Of a stretch of DNA of 64,000 bases, positions 19,835 through 29,400 are shown in pieces. Position 1 is the stretch's first letter. Each line of letters begins with the position of its first letter. Position numbers and translations under genes: made by a program. The DNA comes from Symbiodinium sp. CCMP2592 (Eukaryota; Sar; Dinophyceae; Suessiales; Symbiodiniaceae): contig CAJNDT010003369.1 in assembly GCA_905221615.1 (NCBI GenBank), positions 558,001 through 622,000 on the forward strand, given 5' to 3'. The notes below the pieces were generated by a model. That model was not told the origin of the DNA, did not search any database, and saw nothing but the letters and a program-made list of their open reading frames with translations.

Positions 19835-19963
19835 AAGGATCGGATCCTTAGTATGAGGACCTCCAAATCAAGCATTCATGACATGAAGAACGATTTGAAG
19901 TTTGCAAGTGTCGGCTGTAAGTTTAAGGATGTGGAGTCTGAGTGTCAGCTGTTCACAGTTTAG
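19835..19963 (+). CDS. Candidate exon or small ORF
   Basis: KDRILSMRTSKSSIHDMKND then LKFASVGCKFKDVESECQL; stop TAG 19961-19963. Strongly protein-like; no family recognised. Confidence 0.45.
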   Translation, partial: KDRILSMRTSKSSIHDMKNDLKFASVGCKFKDVESECQLFTV

Positions 19964-20036
19964 AGATCTCCAACCATACATATCCGGACATACACCACAA
20001 ACTCCAATCCCCCAACTCTGAGTTCTTAAACCCCTA

Positions 20037-20089
20037 CTTAAAGGTTCATGGCATTTAGTAATTGGGGTTATAAATAAGGTAACTCCGGT
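20037..20089. repeat. PIR-A element, left part (split by the retrotransposon)
   Basis: CTTAAAGGTTCATGGCATTT ... GGTAACTCCGGT; the remainder resumes at 29932. TA precedes it at 20035-20036. Confidence 0.85.
20085..20089. repeat. Target-site duplication, left copy (CCGGT)
   Basis: Matches 29932-29936 exactly; 5 bp is the usual Copia value. Confidence 0.95.
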
Positions 20090-20424
20090 TGTTGAAATGC
20101 TTCTCACTGCATGCCCAGGTATCAGGTTAGACAGGTGTGTAGTCTGCTTGAAGGGATTGCCGGCACTTGTATAGTTTCCTTCAGGTAGGCTTGTACATGT
20201 GTGTTTCCTGTATCCTTTGGCTTAGGGGAAGGCTGCGTAGGAAAGCCTCTTGAGCCATGTGTACTGTAACCAACAACTTGTAAAGCTGTACAGGTCGTTT
20301 GTTGGTTTGTCGGTTCTCTTGTTGCTTCGTTGAGATCGTGAGTCGCCTCTGCGCCCAGCCATAGAAAACATTCTGCGTGAGCTTCGCTGCAGGGTATGGC
20401 CACCCAGGGTGAACACCTTCAACA
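20090..20424 (+). repeat. 5' LTR
   Basis: 335 bp, TGTTGAAATGC ... ACACCTTCAACA, identical to 29597-29931 by eye. It should carry the promoter and polyadenylation signals. No canonical TATA box is obvious, as is usual for dinoflagellates. An ATG at 20396 inside the LTR is in frame with the polyprotein. Confidence 0.96.
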
Positions 20425-23400
20425 GGTGATGAGCCCAACGCCTGGGCCAGAAGCAACCGGAGCGGTGGCTTCTCCGGCCTCTCTGCCTGGAGTGCGGGGA
20501 GGCGGGGATGCACCGCAGACTACAGTGAATGGTACAACCGCCGGAGTTGGAGTGCCATCGCCCTCTGGGCTTGCGCAGCCTATTGGGGATGGAATCCAGC
20601 AAACTATGATGGATGCGTCGTCGGGGCCATCGACTTCCACAGCTGGTCTAGTGCCATCCCCTCAGCTGCCACAAGAAACTGTTGGAACAGCCGGCCAACC
20701 GAGAGTTTCAGCAGTCGGTAGGACAGGAGGCGATGGAACACTAGGCCAGGTTGGAGGCTTGGGCACAGCTGGCGTTACGTATGAAGCAGTATCTACCACG
20801 GAGGTCGCTGATGCGAGTGGGGTACATGGAGATGCAACTGCAGTGACTCAGGGTTTCAGTGTGGCCACCGAAAGTGGAATGGCTAGCGCTCAGATCAATG
20901 TTGCCGCAGGCGTCTCAGGGTACAACCCATCTGCAGCGAATCCTGGAAGTAGTGCTGAGGGCTTTGAAACGCCCAGATCAACGGCGTACGGGGCGTCAGC
21001 GGTCATGCAGACTGGGGCTCAGGCTTTTGCTAGTCAGTTGCTAGGAAGAGTGCAGTCTCTGTTTGGTGGCGCGGCGAACGTACAGCCACTGCCGCAAGGG
21101 TGGGCTCCCAGTCCACTGACTTCTCCTCCAAGGCCGTCGCGACCACTACAGCCCCTCGAGAGAGGAGGCCGCGTCCTGCAAGATGAGTGTCAAGTGCCGA
21201 TGCCGTTGTTCACTGGTGCCAACGCGGAGCAGCTTGCTGCCATGGAGCAAAGAGCTCCCTTGCTCTACGGGTCCGGGTCTCCGGACAGGCCTCCGCACAC
21301 CGAGTCCTCATCTATTCCGCATGATGCGATTCAGGCAGAAGTCGCGCGACAGCTTGATGGGTTGAAGCAGCAACTGCGAGCTGAGCAAGAGAGAGCTGGT
21401 CGTGCTGAGGCCGAACTCTCGAGGATTCGGTCTCAGCAGGCTGGTGAAGTTGAGGCTACGGCGTTGCAGCAGGTGGGTACTAGGGAGGTTGGCTTTAGTG
21501 GGTTTGGTGATAGTGGGTTCGGTTCGCATCCTGTCGCCAACACTGGGGTTGGATTTGCCCCTTCTTCATCCTCACCGCCTCCTCCTCCGCCTCCTTCCGC
21601 TCCCGAGCCTCAGGGCTTCGCTGGTTTGTTCTCAGGGCTCCTTGGTTCCGGTGCGCGGTCTTCCAGCCCTGCACCGCAGAGGCCACAAGCAGAACCCAGA
21701 GACACACTGCCAGCAGGAGCCGCGAGTGCATCAGGACCCACAGATCGTGAGATACTGATTGCTGGGATGCATCAACTTCAAGATGCCATGTCAGAGATGC
21801 TCAAGGGATCTCGTGCCGAACGCGATGGCGGCAATTCTCCCACCAACCCTGAAGCTGTTAAGCCAGGCATCTCGAGTTTCCCAGCTTTGGCAGAGCTCAC
21901 TTCGGATGAAGGGTCTCTTCTGTACCAAGATTGGTTAGTCGTGATTGGGGGTTTGGTCGGTGATGTTTCGGACACAGCAGCAGAGTGGTGGCGTCAGGTT
22001 TTGGGTGTGGTTGATACGGCCTATGGGGTTTGGATTTCGTCATCACCCTTGGATAGGCTAAAGGTTGAGCCAGTTGTACCGGCTGAGTTGCTTCAAGGGC
22101 GATGGGCGCGTGTCAACTTTAGGATCTGTAGTATGCTTATGGCGGCAGTTCCAGAGTCTATCAAAGCAGACATTGTGGCCCGCAAATGCAATCAATCAGC
22201 TCCTTCCATCCTTTTCCGTTTGCACACCACGTACCAACCAGGTGGAGGTTCAGAAAAGGAGGTTATTCAGAAGAATCTCATGCAGCCCACTCCAGCATCT
22301 GATCCCTCCTCAGCCGTGAAGTCTTTGCGTGAGTGGATTCGTTGGTACAATCGCTGTGAAAGTTGCAACATGTCACCTCCGGACTCGACCATTTTGTCCA
22401 AGAGCCTCACTACCATCACTAGCCAAGTTTTGGCGCAGCATGAAGAAGCGAAGTTTCGAACGTTTATGCTTCGTTCCATGTTAAAAATGGATGCTCAACC
22501 AACTTCGTCTGCAGTCCTGGAGTACCACAAGCACTTGCTTGCAGAGATGGAAGCCCTTGCAGTCTCTAAGGCCACAGGTGTGAGTGCCCCTAAGGTTCGA
22601 GCTGTAGGCACGCCCAGTCCGGGAACATCTCCAAAGGCCAGTGGGCAGCCGCAGGCTTCAAAGCCCTGCAAGTTTTTCATGGGTACTTCGGGGTGTAGGC
22701 GGGGTCCTAAGTGCACGTTTAGCCACGACATGTCAGGACTTTCTCGTCAGGAGCGCAGCAAAAAGTGCTTAGCATGTGGCTCTGAGGCACACCGCCAAAA
22801 GGACTGCCCGGTAGCTGGAGGAAGCCCAAAGGGGAAAGGACAGCCAGGTGGAGGAGACACCAACAATGCTGCAGGCCACAGGCCTACAACGGCTGATCAG
22901 GCGTCTACTGCAATCCAGCCGGGCGCGAGCCCAGGCCGAGCGGAGGACTTCACAGCGTTTATGCGCATGATGTTTGCAGCTGCCAGTTCTTCCGAAGCCT
23001 TTCCTCCTGCATCCACCCCAGCCGCTCCCGCGCAGCCTCCGGCGATTGAAGACAAACCTGCAGCACAGGAGGAGCCTAAAGCGAGCATTAAGACCATCCA
23101 TCTCACAGCCATTGAGCCTGGGCAGGTTTTGGAAGTAGATGGTAGTCCTAGTTTTTTGGCTTTGGTAGACAGTGGGGCCACTCATGCCCTTCGCGCTGCA
23201 AGTTCCGAAGCTGAATGGGCTAGTGCGCAACCCGTTGTCGTGTCACTGGCTGGAAAGGAGACTTCGGCTATGCGTTTGTCTGCTGCTGGTACTCTTCTGT
23301 TGCCTCCCACATCTAGTGCCCAAACCATCGTGCCGCTGGGTTCTGTCATCCAGCAGCTGGGGTATCGTTTGGATTGGACTGCCTCGCGATGCCGTTTGAT

Positions 23401-26400
23401 TGCTCCTTCGGGTCGTGCCTTTCGCTTGAGGGTTAAAGGTGGGTGTCCAGAGATCATGGAATCAGAAGCCTTGGTGCTAATCAGCAAGCTAGAAGAAAAG
23501 CGGCTAGAGGACTTGAAGTCTCTGGAGGCGAATGTGGCCGAAGGTACCTCTCGCATCCGAGCTGTCAAAGCCTTGATGTCAAAGAGCTGGTGGGATCACA
23601 TGCAGGACTATGTGAGCCTTGGATCTACCAATTCAGCCCAACTAGCGTTGCAGGCCGCGCCTTTCTTGGCAGATGTTCCCCAAGCAGCTTTGCAGGGACT
23701 TGTTGAGGATGTTGCTCAAGTTTCAGGATGGGAGCTCCTAAAGGGTTTGACGCATCTCAATCGGCGTCGCCGTCGTGCATTGCTCAATGCCCCAGAGTGG
23801 ATTGTTCATCTGTACGCTGGAGCCCCACCAGGCCCTAAACCCTTTTCGCACCTTGAGTCCAAGAATGTGGCTGTCCTGGAATTGGACATTACCAGAGGCT
23901 CAGACCAAGATGTGCTACGCACTCCTGCTTGGCGCGCTCTAGTTTGGGGTGCCGTCCACGGCAAAGTGTCGCATCTTCTTGGTGCTCCACCGCGTGGTAC
24001 GTTTGACACACATGCTCATGGGAGTAGCGTTGTCCCACCTGTGCGCGGGCCATTGGACTTATATGGCCTTCCAGATTTGTCAGCAGCACAACGGTCGAAG
24101 GTTGATCGTGAAACGGCTTTGCTTTGCCGACAGATTTGGTTGCATGCTGTGGCGACTGCAGGTCGCAAGGTTAGGCCGCCAGCTGGAGTTACTAGGCTTG
24201 AGGTTGGCTTTCTGCTTGAGCACCCGATGCTTATTGATCGCTACGTGCCTCCTTCGCATGCCTTGTTTGGTCAGGTCCCTAGTTTTTGGAATACTGGACT
24301 TTGGAATTCCTATGCCGATGAAGCAGGGTTGTTTGAAGTTCATGTCTACAAGGGGGATTTAGAGCATGTGATAAGTAGGCCTACGACCTTAGGCACGAAC
24401 TATGGTGATTTGCAGTACCTAGAGACCCTAAGCCTTGACAAGGGTTTGCGTGGTGTCACTGTGCAGGCAGCCGCTGCAGAGCCTGAGAGTGAGAGCAGTG
24501 GCATGCCTCATTTGCATCGCAAGTCCCATGAGTCAGCTCGATGGGCCCCTGGTTTTGCCCAAGCCGTGAGCATGAGCATCCAAAACTGGTCTAGGTGGTT
24601 CCGCATTGCTAAAACAAAGGCAGACGAACAGGCTTGGAGGGATCATGTGAAGAATAATCACCAACCGTTTCGGAAGGACTGTAGTGTGTGCATCAGAACT
24701 GCCGCCTCAGGACGCCGCCACGTTGGTGTGACTCACCCCTCGCAGTTCACTCTGTCTGCGGATGTCTGTGGACCTCTGAAGGTGCCAGCTGTTGACCCGG
24801 AAGGTAGGTCAAAGGCGCCGAAGAAGTTCAAGTATTTTCTAGCTGCTTCGTATCGCTTTCCTCGTTTGCACGGCATGCCCGAAATTCCAGACCCCTTAGA
24901 TGAGGTAGATCTCTCCAAGGAGGAGCCGCTGGACGATTTCCTTGAGGGTGCAGGTACAGGGCTAACTGAAGAAGAAGCGAGGGATATCTTAGAGAATCTT
25001 AGTGAAGATGATGCCCCACCTCTTCCGCCTCCGCCACATGCTCCGGACGACGGTTCCAGCCCCTCTAAAGAGGAGGCCGAGAGCCAAGAAGCAGAGGAGG
25101 AGGAAGATGGAGAAGAGGCTCAGGAGGAGGAAGCTGACGACGAGGAGGAGGCACTGCCAAATCGCGGTCCTCAAGAAGGGGATTGGGAGTTTGAGTATTC
25201 AGACCTCAAGGAGCCAGTGCAGTCTGACAGGCTCATGTTCTGCGTTCCGCTGTTTGACAATAAGTCGCCTTCCGTCCTTGAAGCCCTTCAAGAAATTTAC
25301 CTCTACTTGCGGGCACTCAATCTTCCAGTCTTGCGTTTGCATACCGATAGGTCGCGTGAGTTCATGAATAAGGCCACTCGCAAGTGGTTTGCAAATCAGC
25401 TCGTGAGGGTCACCACAACTGAGGGTGATGCGCCAGCCCAAAACGGCTCAGCAGAGCGCACCATCAGGTGGCTTAAGACTCGGGCACGAACTCTACTGCG
25501 AGCTGCTGATTTCCCGCCGCCCCTGTGGGCATGTGCAATGCGAGCTGCTGCAGCACAGCAGAGGTCTGAGGTACTAGGTATGGCCACGAAGCTTGCAGCG
25601 CCTTTTGGTGCTAAGTGCCTGGTGCGCGTGAAGGCCTACACGTCTGTTGCAGCTGCTAAGGGCGAGATTGCCGAACGGTGGATTTCAGGTCGGTATGCGG
25701 GTTTATCTCCAACGGTTAATGAAGGTCATTTGGTGTACAGGGATGATGGCAAAGGCAATGGGTTCACACAGTCGCTGCACGTGAGAACTAAGGTTGTTGA
25801 GCCTCCTGAGTGCCCTGAGCAGTTTGAGGGCGAGTCTGTCCCTGTAAGGCGTCGCGTTGTAGGAAAGTCCCCGCCAGAAGCAGAGCTGAGAGCTGCCCAG
25901 CTCGGCTCATGGACGTGGTCTGAGCTTGAAGCTGGCGCAAAGACTTTGCTGCAGGAATGGGATCCTGAGGCTGCCAAGAATCTCCTCATGCAAGTTTGCC
26001 AAGCCTACCCCGAAGAGCAGTATCAAGCTGGAATGTTCCGTAGGGGAGGGATAGTAGGCTGTATGCGATCGACTTGGAGTAAGCCGTGGCTTGCCTCACT
26101 GTGCGCGCGCCTGTTGCAGCATCACGCACCTGATGCTACCTTCACGTCGGTGTGTTTGTCCAACTCGTGTCAAAAGGACATTCACACTGATTCTTCCAAC
26201 CTTCCGGGAACTACAAATCTCATCCTACCAGTGTGTCTTCCTAAGCGTGGGGGCGATCTTTGGGTTGAGTTAGGTAGTGGGGATGTTGTTAGGGGGTCTA
26301 TTGTAGAGCACACTGATGCACGAGGTCGCAAGCGTCACGGTGTGGTGCACAGACTTGAAGAGGATGAAGTTTTCGAGTTTGATCCTAAGCGGCATCATTT

Positions 26401-29400
26401 CGTAACTCCCTTCAAGGGCACCCGCGTCGTTGTTATAGGCTACACTTCCGACGTGCTTGGAAAGGCCGAAAAAGATGACCTTGACGGCTTAGCAGATTTG
26501 GGATTTCCTCTCCCAGACTCCGCCTATCTCCAGGCCCCGCGTCTGTCTCAAGTACAGGAGGAGGAGGAGGCCACTGAGGCTCATGAGATCCCTATCCATC
26601 AACACCCTAGCTTCCCGGAGAGCCAACCCGTCAACAAAGGTGGTGGTTGGCAAGAGGTCTTTCCAGTTGCAGATGGGTTTGTAGACTTCGCTGTGAACTG
26701 GTCGTGTTCGTATCGGCCAGTTGCCCCTGTATGCAGCCCCTCTAAAGAGGAGGCCGGACCAGAGCAGAACCAAAGACCCGTTGAGATTGATGAGGCCTGG
26801 CCGGTTACTGTGTCTTGGGACATGTATGTTCCGCAGGAGCCCATGAGCGATGCCGCAAACGCCAGCAACTGCAGTTTGAGGGTGCTTAAGGTTGTAGAAA
26901 GTGGTTCGCGGAGCTCGTTAGAGGAGGAGGGTTTCGTAAGCGAAGGTAGACCCGTAATCCCCTACCGCCTGTGCAAAGCCGAACCGACGTTCACGAAGAA
27001 CATAGAACACCTTCTAAGCAATCTAAGCTCACCTCTGCAAATCGTTCACACTGTAGACCCCGCAGAAGTCGCACTCAATCCAATCCCTTGGATTCCGTCC
27101 ATTGAGAAAGAAGTAAAGGCCATTGAGCATGCGGTGCTCAGACTGCGCCCTTCAGACCCCAGGCAGGCCGAGTACTTGAGTGATCCTCGACTGCAGGTGG
27201 TACCTTCCAAGTTTGTGTTCACAGTGAAACCGCCCGACCAAGGGGCAGCAGCTGTTGGTGACACTGGGAAGCTTGCGCTCACTCAGCCCGACAACAGTAC
27301 AGAGGCCCTTCAGGGCGCTCCAAAGGCTTCGTCGCAAGGCCAAGGTTTGTACCGTCGGAAAGCGAGACTTGTTGCTTGCGGAAATGTGGCGCCAAATACA
27401 GGCTTGGATGTGTATGCTGGAGGTGCTCAGGCTGAGAGCTTGAGAACAGTGATTGCCCTGGCAAGCTTCTTTGGTTGGTTGTTGGGAGTGTTGGATATCA
27501 CCAGCGCGTTCCTCAAAACGCCTATTCCTTGTCTTGAAGGTTTCCCCATCTTTGCGTTGACCCCGCCCCGCTTGTTGGTCAAGCTTGGTCTTGCAGTTGC
27601 ACATGAGCTGTGGATACTATCCCACGCGGTTTACGGCCTTCGAGAGGCCCCGCGCTTGTGGGGACAGTATCGAGATGCTTGTTTGGCAGCGTTGGTGTGG
27701 GACCTTGACGGCGTGACCTACCGGCTTGAGCCTTCGACCCTAGACCCGAACTGGTGGAAAGTCGTCAGGGTTGAAGGTGGTCGCGTTGAGGGCGCATTGT
27801 TGGTGTACGTTGATGACTTCTTGTTGTGTGGGTCGCTAGGTGTCCTTCAAAGTTTGGCAAAGGCTCTGCAAGAAAAGTGGGCCACAACACCGTTTGTGGT
27901 AGCTACCCCAGAGCAGCCGATCAAGTTCCTTGGCGTGGACATCATTGTCATTCCTCGTGGGTTTGTTCTCTCACAGCAGTCGTACGCAGAAGAAGTCTTG
28001 CGGCTTCATGAGGTACCTTGCCACGTGAGGGGTAGAATCCCTTGTCCTCGGGAGCTAGCGTCGTTTGAAGTTGGCGAAGGAGACTCCAGCCCCCCTGACG
28101 GGGAGGCCGTTCACCGCGCGCAACAGGTGACTGGTGAACTGCTGTGGTTGTCTCAACGTACTCGCCCGGACCTGGCGTTCACTGCCAGCTTGCTTGCTAG
28201 TTTGTCTACGAAGGCGCCTTGTCGTGCTCTACGCATTGCTGACCGTGCCTTGGCTTACTTGCAGCGAACCAAGACAGCGTCGCTGGTGTTTGAGGCGGAC
28301 GGAACCCAACTTCACGGTTGGAGTGACGCAAGCTTCTCGCCAGAAGGCCTTCGCTCACATGGAGGCTGGTGCGTGTGTGTGCATGGATGTCCAGTTGCTT
28401 GGAGGTCGGCGCGTCAAGCTTTTGTGACACTTTCTACTGCTGAAAGTGAACTCACTGCTTCGATTGAGTGTGCAATCGCGCTTGAATCAATTGAGGCGTT
28501 GCTTCACACGGTTGGTTTTGACGTTGCGGAAGAAAGGGTTTTGCACGTTGATTCCCAAGCGTCACTTGCGATTTCTGACGGTCATGGATCATGGAGAACG
28601 CGACACCTACGGGTAAGAGCTGAGTACCTTCGTGAGCAGACTCGCTCTGGGAAGCTGAGGCTTGCCTTCTGCCCGGGTGTGGAACAGCTTGCAGATCTAC
28701 TGACCAAACCTCTTCCGTCTGCAAGGATTGAAGAGCTTGTCAGGTTATGGGGCATGCGTGACTTTGCCGGTGATACAGCCGACCGAGAGGTCAGGCCGAG
28801 CTCGTCAGCAGCTGTCGACCCAGTCGCGTTGAGTGCCTTGTTGTGTTTGCTTCAAATCCAACCTGCACGAAGCTCAAGCCGTGAATCCGAGTATCCTGGC
28901 TTGCAGCTTGATGGATCCCTGGAGCTGTACTTCGTTCTTGGCATGGCATTGGTTTGTGTCCTTGTTGTGTGGGAGTGGTTGAAGAGATTGTGGGATCGGC
29001 TTGATGCGTGGTGGGCTGGTTCGCATGCGTCGTCTCGTCGAGCCCGGCGTTTGAGGCGTATGCAGAGAGCTGTTGAGGATGAGCTTGCTGCCCAACTGCA
29101 GGGCATGAGTCTTGAGGACGTGTCTTCCAGACCACCAGCAGGTGAGTCCACAGCTCACAACGAGAGGGCACCTGTGCCTTCGCAGTCCTCCCACGAGTTG
29201 CCTGCTGCACCACGGCCCAAGGCCACACAGTCTCGTCGCCGCCCTGCAGTGCGTGAGCAGTCTACTCAAACGGATCGTGAGCCTGCTTTCCAACCAGTCA
29301 CAGGAGTCCCACCAGATCCGATGCCTGCCAGGATCGAAATCCGCACGCAGTATGAACTTCCCCAAGGTCCCTTTTACTTCACTGCGCACGGGGATTGTGT

